From Paenibacillus anaericanus (GTDB lineage Bacteria > Bacillota > Bacilli > Paenibacillales > Paenibacillaceae): a stretch of DNA of 64,000 nt. Shown one piece after another: positions 15,103 through 22,212 of the stretch. The translations under genes and the position numbers were made by a program. The notes beneath the pieces were generated by a model. It saw nothing but the letters and a program-made list of their open reading frames with translations. It did no database searches and was not told where the DNA came from. The DNA is taken from NCBI RefSeq assembly GCF_003994475.1, contig NZ_RZNY01000008.1, positions 1 to 64,000 of the forward strand, read 5' to 3'. The first letter of the stretch is position 1. Every line of letters begins with the position of its first letter.

Positions 15103-18100
15103 CACCCCTAATTTAAACTTACTAAAGAAAGACCCAGTGACGGACGGAAACGAAACATTTAACATCGACGAGATGTTGAATCAGAACTGGGACCGCATTG
15201 ACCGAAACGCTGGAGAGTTAGCCGAGATAAAGTCCAGGCTAGACAACGCAGACCGGGGTAGCCTGACTCTACAGCCAGGGCTGCAAGTTGTTACCTCCTC
15301 CCGTGACACAAATGTCCGCATAGGTAGTATTCAAGGTAAAACGAGAATAAACCTAGTGGGAAACGCGGGGGATTGCGAAGACGCCGCAGCCTGGAAGCCA
15401 CAGGGGTCTGTAACGGTAACAAAGGACGCTACCTTTAAGACGAGCGGATCAAGCAGCTTAAAATTAACTTCCACGGTTGCGAGTACTGCGGGCTATACCC
15501 AAGTAAAGGTAGCTGTAGATCCTACAAAATACTACATGCTAGCCGCTGACCTCTATAACGTGTCTATGGACCTGATACGACTATCAGCCATTAAAATAGC
15601 GGACGGTGCCACCATCAAATCTGAGGATACAGGCATCAACTACGCCGATAAGAACAAGTGGAAAACCCTGCACTTTATCCTGGGCCCAACGGAGCTAGCC
15701 GGGCTTACCGCGATCTATGTAGAAATTACGGGCCAGCTAGGAGCTCCAGCGGGTAATTACGGATATTTTGACTCCGTGCGCATGTATGAAATTACACAGA
15801 CCGAGGCCGACCTAATCACCAGCAGCCAGAAGCCTATCCCTTTTTACCCTGCGGGGATCAAGGGCGTAGAAAATCCTTACGTCCTGGGGTACGGGAAAAA
15901 CATAGCGCCGCCTTTTGCGGAGTGGACGAAAAACTATGATGCGGCTAAAACGAGCCTTAAAATTATCGACGCCTACACGGTCGCCCTAACGGTAACGGGG
16001 GGCGTAGCTCAAGGGTTACAGTGGTTACTGCCTGCTCCAGGCACCGCCGCTGTCTATTCTGTACTCCTTACGGGTTATGTGTCCAGCGTAAAGCGGCCTA
16101 GTATCGCCTATTCCCTGCTGGACAATGAGGGGAACGAGATAGCCTTTTTCGTAACAACCCCAACGTCTGACGGAAGGTCAACGATAAATATACCTTACAA
16201 CGCAGCAGCAAAAAGCCTCGTAATCTCCATTAGGGCTAGCCAGGATACGGGCACAGGCACGTTTACGTTCAGTGAACCCATGCTAACCCTGGGCTCCGTG
16301 CAGCAGCCGTTCGTACCCCGGGAGGATTCGCTGCTAACCTATCAAACTACGCTGTACTCAAACCCAGTGGACGGCAGCGACGCCGACGTATTGATAGTGC
16401 GAGAGGGCCGGGCAGAGAAAACCGGGAAGTGGAAAAAGGTCGTGCTGAACAGGGATACGCCCCTGGTCACTATACAAAAGATGACCGGGTATAAAAAGAT
16501 GGCTATGAATATCCCCGGTATCACTAATAATGCGGCTTTAATAAAATATAACGGCGCCTCGCTGCCCCGGGTGGATGGCGGCGTCACAGACTACGGCGCT
16601 GATAAATACCTAGCAATTACAGCAAGCAGCCTGCTGGAGATAACCGTAGCCAACGCAGACAGCGGGTGGGGGCCCGATTACACGCCATCGACTACGGAAG
16701 CTATTGCCTATCTATTAGGCTGGGTACTGTTAGCACCGTCGGGTTCTATATGGGACGGAACACTTGCTGCAAACCAAAAACGGTGGTATGCCTCCCAATC
16801 TACAGGTGCGGTATGGGCTCCGTCTGCGGGAAATGCGTTTACCGCACTTACAGTGCCCGACACTTTAGCCCCAGACGGATACACGCCATACGAGCTCCTT
16901 TTCCGCCTAGCGGCAGAGACAACCGAGGTCATAACCCCGGAAGGCTCCCTTATGCTGCATGAAGGCCAGAACCTGGTAGAAGTGGGCACGGGGTTAGTGT
17001 GGAAGGAACGAGGTACCATACTATCCGACAACCCGAAGTACAGCTGGCTGAATGCGATAAACGCAGGCAATGAGTACCGTCTTAAAAACAAAACAGTGAG
17101 ATTACACGCTGCTTATAAAAACGAACAAAAAGACCCTAGTTGGCGGCTTATGTCTCTTACGTTCAACGGGGAGTTATACGCCTACGCTGAGATTGATAAC
17201 ATGAATAAAGATACTTCGGCAATCTACAGCCTTTCATACTTCAAGCTGGACGCTTCGCCTGCTGTGCCGATCCTGGGCAGCGTAGCGAAGAATGAACGGG
17301 CCGTGCTCACGGATCTCGTGACCGAGGTAAAAGAGCTGGGAGCCCGGCCTATATCGGTATCTGCTCCAGCAGTAGGCCCTGTCAACCTGGATCTAGCGGG
17401 TTACGCTAACCTCTTGCCTAACTCCTCGGCGCTGCTAGGCAATGCAGGGTGGACGACCTTTGGTACGGCGCCTGTACCTTCTACAGCATACGGGGAACGA
17501 GGCGCCTACTGGGCATTCCCTGGGACTACAGGAAACCATACAGCAGCTAGCCAGCTTGTAGCCATGCAGGCGGGGATAGTTCATACCCTAGCCGTGGACT
17601 TCTACACCTGGGGTATGGTTGCGGCGGACGCTCAACTCCGTGTGGATATAGTAGATCCTGCAACACAGACAGTCATAGCGGCGTATGTTGTGGCAGATGC
17701 TAATAAAGGGTGGCACCGTAAAACAGTGACCTTCTCACCGCCTGCGGGGGTTGCTAACGGCCGCTTTATTGTAAGGATGATAAGCTATAACAGAGGCAAC
17801 GGTGAGGCTGTAGTTTCCCGGATCATGTTAAACGTGGGCCCGGTAGCTGCCCCATGGAATGACGAGTCGTCGGGATTGCTACTGGATTTGAGGCAGGTGC
17901 ATAAGCTCACGCAAAACAGCGGGACGGTTTTAGCTATCCCTCCCCCTTTTGACATTAACACTCTCGTAGCTACGGGGTTCTATAACGGTACTCAGCTTAC
18001 AAACAACCCCCTAGGAGCGGGGGGGCTTAATGCTTGGTGGTATATAGAGGTGTTAAACCACTCTGCTCAGCCTGGTGTATACGCTATACAAAAGGCCTAT

Positions 18101-18637
18101 TTACTGAATGACGTGAACAGTAAACCTACGTTCTATATGCGGGTATTGGCTGGTGGAGCTTGGGCAGCCTGGAGCGCAGATCTTTTTCAATCTGGCGTTG
18201 ATGCTAAAAACGGCATTGTGAGTGCCATTAACGCCAAAGGTGGGGCAGCACTCACAACAGATACATGGGCGGTACTGGCTTCCAAGATCGGCGCAGGTAG
18301 TACGAGGAGAGCCACGGGGACTATAACCGCCTCCTCCGGGGCTACAACGGCCTTTACCACGGAAACAGGCGGTAGCGTGTCATTCCCTTATGTGTTAATC
18401 AACATGGCGCTCATTCCTTTCACAGCGGCGAAGATTGAGATATTTATTGACGACGTACTGGTCGCCTCAACCCCTACCGTCTGTAGGAGAGCGGACTTCT
18501 ACCATGCCAGCGCTACCGAGTACGGGAACTGCGCATTTCAAAGCTATAAGCTGCGCTTATTTATGGGTAGCGGCTCTGTGTTTTATCCCGTATCCGTGCT
18601 AGGTAAAGTTTACACGTGGGTAGCTTACGAAGGATAA
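15092..18637 (+). CDS. Large tail fibre / receptor-binding protein
   Basis: A 1181-residue fibre that probably sets the target range of the particle. I start at TTG 15092, 8 bases after AGGAGG, because the frame opening at 15074 lies before that ribosome site. The N-terminus (NTPNLNLLKKDPVTDGNETF ... NQNWDRID) is a short baseplate-attachment region. Next come beta-sandwich modules resembling carbohydrate-binding domains (around residues 85-240 and again near 780-920). A segment near residues 955-1030 (TGFYNGTQLTNNPLGAGGLN ... GAWAAWSADLF) resembles the pyocin-knob fold. Codon use is richer in G/C-ending codons and CTA/TAC/ACG than the baseplate genes before it, suggesting an acquired module. 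Confidence 0.82.
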   Translation: MASNTPNLNLLKKDPVTDGNETFNIDEMLNQNWDRIDRNAGELAEIKSRLDNADRGSLTLQPGLQVVTSSRDTNVRIGSIQGKTRINLVGNAGDCEDAAAWKPQGSVTVTKDATFKTSGSSSLKLTSTVASTAGYTQVKVAVDPTKYYMLAADLYNVSMDLIRLSAIKIADGATIKSEDTGINYADKNKWKTLHFILGPTELAGLTAIYVEITGQLGAPAGNYGYFDSVRMYEITQTEADLITSSQKPIPFYPAGIKGVENPYVLGYGKNIAPPFAEWTKNYDAAKTSLKIIDAYTVALTVTGGVAQGLQWLLPAPGTAAVYSVLLTGYVSSVKRPSIAYSLLDNEGNEIAFFVTTPTSDGRSTINIPYNAAAKSLVISIRASQDTGTGTFTFSEPMLTLGSVQQPFVPREDSLLTYQTTLYSNPVDGSDADVLIVREGRAEKTGKWKKVVLNRDTPLVTIQKMTGYKKMAMNIPGITNNAALIKYNGASLPRVDGGVTDYGADKYLAITASSLLEITVANADSGWGPDYTPSTTEAIAYLLGWVLLAPSGSIWDGTLAANQKRWYASQSTGAVWAPSAGNAFTALTVPDTLAPDGYTPYELLFRLAAETTEVITPEGSLMLHEGQNLVEVGTGLVWKERGTILSDNPKYSWLNAINAGNEYRLKNKTVRLHAAYKNEQKDPSWRLMSLTFNGELYAYAEIDNMNKDTSAIYSLSYFKLDASPAVPILGSVAKNERAVLTDLVTEVKELGARPISVSAPAVGPVNLDLAGYANLLPNSSALLGNAGWTTFGTAPVPSTAYGERGAYWAFPGTTGNHTAASQLVAMQAGIVHTLAVDFYTWGMVAADAQLRVDIVDPATQTVIAAYVVADANKGWHRKTVTFSPPAGVANGRFIVRMISYNRGNGEAVVSRIMLNVGPVAAPWNDESSGLLLDLRQVHKLTQNSGTVLAIPPPFDINTLVATGFYNGTQLTNNPLGAGGLNAWWYIEVLNHSAQPGVYAIQKAYLLNDVNSKPTFYMRVLAGGAWAAWSADLFQSGVDAKNGIVSAINAKGGAALTTDTWAVLASKIGAGSTRRATGTITASSGATTAFTTETGGSVSFPYVLINMALIPFTAAKIEIFIDDVLVASTPTVCRRADFYHASATEYGNCAFQSYKLRLFMGSGSVFYPVSVLGKVYTWVAYEG

Positions 18638-18652
18638 AAAGGAGGAATAGCA

Positions 18653-19087
18653 ATGCAAGTAGGACGAGACATTTTTTACGACAAGATTACAGGAATAGTC
18701 ATCCTGGACACAGGCGAGTATGACGAGGGGGTTCGCAGACCTACTGTGGACGAGCAAATAGCAATCTACAACGTGCTATCTTCCCGCAGCCGTGCCTCAT
18801 TTGACGTTGTATCCCTGGAGTACCAAGAGCTGCAAAACGACTTTAGGCAGTGTGACGGCTACCACGTGGACGACACGACGAAGCAGATCGTATTCCGCTA
18901 TCCGGGAGGGGCTCCAGAAGATCCGCAGCCGTTCCAGCCTTCCCTGTCCGCTAAGATGACGGAGCTAGAGGACGGTTTCGGGGCCTTGCTGCTGGAGAAC
19001 GCCACGGGCCAGGCCACAATCGCAGGCCTGGAAGGCGTCGTAGCGGGTTTGCTGTTCGAAGTTGCTATGTTGAAAGGGGGCAAATAA
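18653..19087 (+). CDS. Fibre-associated protein (XkdW position)
   Basis: A 144-residue protein with AAGGAGG upstream, directly after the fibre and with the same codon style. The N-terminal half has an acidic YDEGVRRPTVDEQIAIYN stretch. The C-terminal half is Ala/Gly/Leu-rich and amphipathic (LLLENATGQATIAGLEGVV). It may be a fibre assembly chaperone or small tip protein. I recognise only the position, not a definite family. Confidence 0.6.
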   Translation: MQVGRDIFYDKITGIVILDTGEYDEGVRRPTVDEQIAIYNVLSSRSRASFDVVSLEYQELQNDFRQCDGYHVDDTTKQIVFRYPGGAPEDPQPFQPSLSAKMTELEDGFGALLLENATGQATIAGLEGVVAGLLFEVAMLKGGK

Positions 19088-19090
19088 TCC

Positions 19091-19246
19091 ATGTGGTACA
19101 ACACGATTAAGAAGTATTACGACAACAAGCACCCGCAGTACACCGATGAAAACTTGAAGACGTTTGTAGTAGCTAAGATGCTAGCAGAAGCTGAGTACAA
19201 GGAGATCACGAATATTATATACGTAATAGAACCAACGCCAGCATAG
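19091..19246 (+). CDS. xkdX: XkdX-family small phage protein
   Basis: A 51-residue protein. It begins MWYNTIKKYYDNKHPQYTDE and contains LKTFVVAKMLAEAEYKEIT, the consistent pattern of XkdX proteins, which lie at the end of fibre modules in PBSX-like loci. It starts 3 bases after the previous stop with a G-rich ribosome site. Its role is unknown; family call is strong. Confidence 0.85.
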   Translation: MWYNTIKKYYDNKHPQYTDENLKTFVVAKMLAEAEYKEITNIIYVIEPTPA

Positions 19247-19257
19247 GCGTTTTTATT
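19235..19257 (+). terminator. Weak terminator at the end of the fibre module
   Basis: ACGCC-AGCATA-GGCGT stem followed by TTTTATTTT. A second hairpin CCCTCGGA/TCCGAGGG follows at 19261-19281. Together they may reduce transcription into the lysis genes. Confidence 0.55.
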
Positions 19258-19308
19258 TTGCCCTCGGAACCGATCCGAGGGTTATTCACTTGGAAGGGAG
19301 ATGAGGGG

Positions 19309-19608
19309 ATGGAGGTATCTATTATTGCTGCAATGGTTTCTGTGATTGGAGTCATAAGCGGTATTTTAATTGGGTGGTCTGGTCGTTCAAGATCGATTAG
19401 GCAGGACACTCAAGAAGAAGCCAGAACTGATGCAACGGTTCGCTCAGATATCGAATACATCAAGTGTGGTGTGGAAGATATTAAGTTTGAACAACGGGCA
19501 CAGGGTAAGAGATTTGACGAGATGGCTGAGCGTGTAACACGTCTAGAAGAGTCGCAAAAATCACTTAATAAACGGGTGGATCGCTTGGAAGGAACCGAAG
19601 GGAGATGA
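19309..19608 (+). CDS. Membrane-anchored coiled-coil lysis-cassette protein (XhlA position)
   Basis: A 99-residue protein read from ATG 19309, after GGAAGGGAG; the frame opening at 19258 starts inside a hairpin. Residues 3-22 are one hydrophobic helix (SIIAAMVSVIGVISGILIGW), followed by a charged coiled coil with heptads (MAERVTRLEESQKSLNKRVD). XhlA of PBSX has the same parts in reverse order, with the membrane helix at the C-terminus. The gene lies just before the endolysin and holin, so a role in lysis/release is likely but inferred. Confidence 0.65.
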   Translation: MEVSIIAAMVSVIGVISGILIGWSGRSRSIRQDTQEEARTDATVRSDIEYIKCGVEDIKFEQRAQGKRFDEMAERVTRLEESQKSLNKRVDRLEGTEGR

Positions 19609-19612
19609 TGAA

Positions 19613-20548
19613 ATGCAAGCACGTAAACAGGGTAACACCCAAGGCATCGACGTATCCCACTGGCAAGGACCAATCGATTGGCACAAGGTCGCCGCAACCG
19701 GCATATCCTTTGCTTTTATCAAAGCCACTCAGAATAGCATTGACAAGCGTTTTCTCGAAAACGTCAAAGGTGCTAAGGCTGCGGGTCTATTAGTAGGTGC
19801 ATATCATTATATAGACGATTCGGTTACAAATGTGGATCAAGCAAAGGCCGCGGCTCAAGTATTTTACACAGCCATACAGGCTGCTGGTGGTATTAAGGTG
19901 CTTGATCTCCCACCAGTAATGGACTATGAGTCCAATAAAAGTAACTTAAACAAAGTGGTTATTACTCTAGTCGCTAAGACATTTTTAGAAGAAATTTACC
20001 GACTGACAGGTGTTAAACCAATGGTCTACACTTATCCGTCGTTTATAAGTAATTTTAGTGGTCTGAATCATTATCCTCTGTGGATTGCTCGTTACAGTGC
20101 AACTCAAATACCGGTAGATGCTTCGGGTTGGAGTCGTTGGACGTTCTGGCAATACAGTGACGGTTCAGCAGGTGGGTTACTCCCGAATGGCACGCGAAAA
20201 GTTGACGGTATCAACGGACCTGTTGATTTAAATGAATTTGACGGCACACTTGAAGAGTTGAAGCAAAGATTTATGAGTCAATCATCCGGAAAGGATGACT
20301 ACACAGTGGCAGGAAATCTACAGCGGGATATTAACGTAGTGAGCACATGGGCAACTAATGATTGGATTGAGGCGAAGGCAAATGGTTATCTTGATGGTAA
20401 GCGTCCGGGGGCCCCGATTACAAGGGAGGAGACAGCCATCGTCGTCAATAAACTACGGAGGAATCTTCTTCAGTTGATCTCGGGGAACTCGGCACAGATC
20501 GACCAACTGTATCAAAGACTACTTGAAATCGAGAAAGGAGATCAATAA
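19613..20548 (+). CDS. GH25 lysozyme-type endolysin
   Basis: Cleaves the glycan strand of peptidoglycan to release particles. Residues 10-220 form the GH25 barrel: QGIDVSHWQGPIDW at the N-terminus, the catalytic acidic pair in PPVMDYES near residue 103, and FWQYSDGS plus DLNEFDG at the end. Residues about 240-290 (WATNDWIEAKANGYLDGKRP ... TREETAIVVNKLRRN) look like one S-layer-homology-type wall-binding repeat, followed by a short helical tail. There is no signal peptide, so it needs the adjacent holin. High confidence for the enzyme. Confidence 0.92.
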   Translation: MQARKQGNTQGIDVSHWQGPIDWHKVAATGISFAFIKATQNSIDKRFLENVKGAKAAGLLVGAYHYIDDSVTNVDQAKAAAQVFYTAIQAAGGIKVLDLPPVMDYESNKSNLNKVVITLVAKTFLEEIYRLTGVKPMVYTYPSFISNFSGLNHYPLWIARYSATQIPVDASGWSRWTFWQYSDGSAGGLLPNGTRKVDGINGPVDLNEFDGTLEELKQRFMSQSSGKDDYTVAGNLQRDINVVSTWATNDWIEAKANGYLDGKRPGAPITREETAIVVNKLRRNLLQLISGNSAQIDQLYQRLLEIEKGDQ

Positions 20549-20550
20549 TC

Positions 20551-20772
20551 ATGAACAAGCAAAGATGTCGTAATTACGCATTATGGATCAGTGTTGTGTC
20601 TCAAGTGCTATTGTTAATCCAACTTGTTGGACATCTGACTGGAGCGTTTGATTTAACGGATGTAATGAAGCAAGAGATGCTAGCAATCGTTGATGTAACC
20701 CTCGGTCTGTTAGCGACTTTGGGGATCGTATCGAATCCAACGAAGCCAAATAGCGGCGGATATAATTTGTGA
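20551..20772 (+). CDS. Holin of the phi-LC3 family
   Basis: A 73-residue membrane protein with two hydrophobic segments (about residues 10-30 and 45-62) and the typical ending LLATLGIVSNPTKPNSGGYN. It makes the lesion through which the endolysin upstream reaches the wall. It starts 2 bases after the endolysin stop, which gives a holin-after-lysin order. Good family match. Confidence 0.85.
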   Translation: MNKQRCRNYALWISVVSQVLLLIQLVGHLTGAFDLTDVMKQEMLAIVDVTLGLLATLGIVSNPTKPNSGGYNL

Positions 20773-20820
20773 AAATAGAGACTGCTCGATTCAGTCAGGT
20801 CACCTTGCTCTGCGATCAAC

Positions 20821-20846
20821 AAAAAGGAGCATCCTTTGCTCCTTTT
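20821..20846 (+). terminator. Terminator at the end of the tail/lysis operon
   Basis: AAAAGGAGCA/TTGCTCCTTTT hairpin ending in T. It marks the right end of the rightward tail transcript. Confidence 0.75.
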
Positions 20847-20904
20847 AAATCCCTCCCTTTTACTCAGTTTCATTTATAAATCTAACCTAACTCATCTCCT
20901 ACTA

Positions 20905-21202
20905 CTACCTAACCCCATCCCCAGTCATTAGATCTTTATACTTGAGCACCTTATCGCCCTCGTTTTCATTTAATTCATTTCCAGAAAACTGCTCTGTTAT
21001 TAAACCCTCAGTATCTAATATCTGTTTGAGTTGTTCGGAAACACCCTCCATTTTCTTATCTAGAGTAGTGAGATCTCCAAATTATCTATCCTTCAAAATC
21101 ACCATCTATTCTGACTAAAACAACCTGGTCTCTTCTTGATAATTCAATAGGATATGGAAATTTAGAACGATGCGATTTAATGACTTTATTCTGACTGTTC
21201 AT
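20905..21202 (-). pseudogene. Degraded or split small gene
   Basis: On the minus strand a 38-codon frame (21202-21086, with AGAGGG upstream) is followed, in another frame, by a coding-like stretch ending at 20905 (from ATG 21051: MEGVSEQLKQILDTEGLITE...). The join near 21085 needs one frame change. Either this is a single gene broken by an indel and a stop codon, or two tiny genes. The product is not recognised. It lies beyond the terminator of the tail operon and opposite to it. Confidence 0.35.
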
Positions 21203-21279
21203 AGTCCCTCTAATAAGAATAAATTTAAAATTCTGGATATAAACCTTATGAGTGCTTGTGACCAGCAGACTTATATGCA

Positions 21280-21420
21280 GATCGTAGCGGAGAGGAAGGA
21301 TTTGTCCTGAAGAAGCGGAGCGTTCGCCTTTGCCTCCGAATTTTTACCGCTATAGCGATATAATCAAACAAATTTGGAGGCAACAGTGATCGTAAGGATA
21401 ATCCGTCCGCGTAGCGGTCA
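21280..21420. repeat. Palindromic element, copy A
   Basis: Conserved cores GAAGCGGAGCGTTCGCCTTTG and CAACAGTGATCG flank an inner stem, GCCTCCGAATTT (21332-21343) with AAATTTGGAGGC (21370-21381). An imperfect outer stem joins about 21292-21308 to 21394-21408. It lies just upstream of the SOS-controlled operon. Confidence 0.8.
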
Positions 21421-21450
21421 CCTATTTATTTTATTTTCAAATATCACCCA

Positions 21451-21480
21451 TTGAATAAAGAACATAAGTTCGCATATAAT
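21451..21480 (+). promoter_or_regulatory. SigA-type promoter of the SOS operon
   Basis: TTGAAT (21451-21456) and a perfect TATAAT (21475-21480) are 18 bases apart. One LexA box lies in the spacer and another immediately after the -10. Confidence 0.75.
21460..21471. promoter_or_regulatory. LexA (DinR) box 1, GAACATAAGTTC
   Basis: Perfect fit to GAACnnnnGTTC, placed between the -35 and -10 of the promoter. LexA binding here would block transcription until DNA damage. Confidence 0.85.
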
Positions 21481-21482
21481 AA

Positions 21483-21494
21483 GAACATAAGTTC
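21483..21494. promoter_or_regulatory. LexA (DinR) box 2, GAACATAAGTTC
   Basis: Identical to box 1 and 23 bases downstream, about two helical turns, over the expected transcription start. Confidence 0.85.
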
Positions 21495-21510
21495 CTATAT
21501 GGAGATGATG

Positions 21511-21717
21511 TTGGTGGAAAAATACATTGGGCAAATGGTTGAGATCATTTATATGGATCGGGCCGGAAAGATTACGCAGCGCCGAATTGAGGTTCATGCG
21601 GTACGTGGAGGCTTAGTTCGTGCTACTTGTCTGAAGACCAAATCCCCGCGGGCGTTCCGAATTGATCAAATATTGGCGTGTTTCCCCGTAAAAGGTGGTG
21701 GACGAAATGCTTCCTGA
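21511..21717 (+). CDS. SOS-controlled small protein, WYL-C-terminus-like
   Basis: A 68-residue basic protein read from TTG 21511 (GTG 21514 is also possible), after GGAG. Earlier in-frame starts lie inside the promoter and cannot be used. The sequence has the strand pattern IGQMVEIIYMDRAGKITQRR ... RATCLKTKSPRAFRIDQILA, which resembles the small beta domain of WYL proteins and some SOS-linked small proteins. The two LexA boxes upstream indicate induction by DNA damage. Function is unknown; binding of nucleic acid or a ligand is possible. Confidence 0.65.
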   Translation: MVEKYIGQMVEIIYMDRAGKITQRRIEVHAVRGGLVRATCLKTKSPRAFRIDQILACFPVKGGGRNAS

Positions 21718-21949
21718 TCTGGAACGCAAGCTTTTGCGTATCCTCTATAACTTTTCAAGTAAACGTCGCCGTATGCCGGAGATGGGCGAATTGGAACGTA
21801 TGACAGGTAGAGGAAAGAATGACGTTATTAGTGGTTTGAATATGTTGGAGCAGGAACAATATATTTGTTGGCCGGATAAACCGTATCTTCATAGTATCGT
21901 TGTATTAGAAGGCTGGGAGCGAGGCAAGCCGGTTAGATTGTGGTACTAA
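21707..21949 (+). CDS. SOS-operon small helix-turn-helix protein
   Basis: An 80-residue protein read from ATG 21707, 8 bases after AGGTGG; it overlaps the previous gene by 11 bases and shares its LexA-controlled promoter. Residues 5-60 look like a winged helix (LERKLLRILYNFSSKRRRMP ... GKNDVISGLNMLEQEQYI), ending in a hydrophobic strand. It may be a regulator acting with its partner. No precise family is recognised. No recognisable phage gene follows it. Confidence 0.6.
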   Translation: MLPDLERKLLRILYNFSSKRRRMPEMGELERMTGRGKNDVISGLNMLEQEQYICWPDKPYLHSIVVLEGWERGKPVRLWY

Positions 21950-21986
21950 GAGAATAAGGATCGAGATTCATTTGTCTGTGCCGGAG

Positions 21987-22054
21987 AGTACTATACGAGG
22001 GGATTATACAAGAAAATCCCTATCCGTTATATAGAAGTAATATCTCTCCGGCGC
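21987..22054. repeat. Nested inverted repeat after the SOS operon
   Basis: Outer arms GCCGGAGAG and CTCTCCGGC enclose a second pair, AGGGGATT...AAATCCCT. There is no T tract, so it is not an obvious terminator. It could be a terminator-like RNA end, a small mobile repeat or a binding site. Confidence 0.5.
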
Positions 22055-22119
22055 CAAAATACATACAAAATTCCCCTTGCCTTTTTGAAGTAGCGCATAT
22101 ACAATAATCACATCATCAC

Positions 22120-22131
22120 TTGTACGTACAA
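22120..22131. promoter_or_regulatory. AraR box 1 upstream of araA
   Basis: TTGTACGTACAA, a perfect palindrome in ACTTGTACGTACAACA, matches the Bacillus AraR operator ATTTGTACGTACAAAT. It sits 2 bases before a perfect -10, TATAAT (22134-22139), so it would overlap the promoter. Confidence 0.85.
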
Positions 22132-22133
22132 CA

Positions 22134-22139
22134 TATAAT
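22134..22139 (+). promoter_or_regulatory. -10 element of the ara operon promoter
   Basis: Perfect TATAAT about 75 bases upstream of araA, between two AraR boxes. No good -35 hexamer is visible at the right spacing. Confidence 0.6.
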
Positions 22140-22158
22140 TTATAGGCGAAAAAATGCA

Positions 22159-22173
22159 TATGTATGTACAAGT
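22159..22173. promoter_or_regulatory. AraR box 2 upstream of araA
   Basis: TATGTATGTACAAGT, an imperfect AraR box 39 bases after box 1. Two spaced boxes allow cooperative binding and looping, as described for AraR in Bacillus subtilis. Confidence 0.7.
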
Positions 22174-22212
22174 TAGCTTTGCTTCATTACTATTTTAGGA
22201 GGCGTTGGATTA

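Noticed and set aside
1-21000. Prophage attachment sites
   Set aside because: No integrase or tRNA gene is seen and I could not find a convincing direct repeat at the borders by eye.
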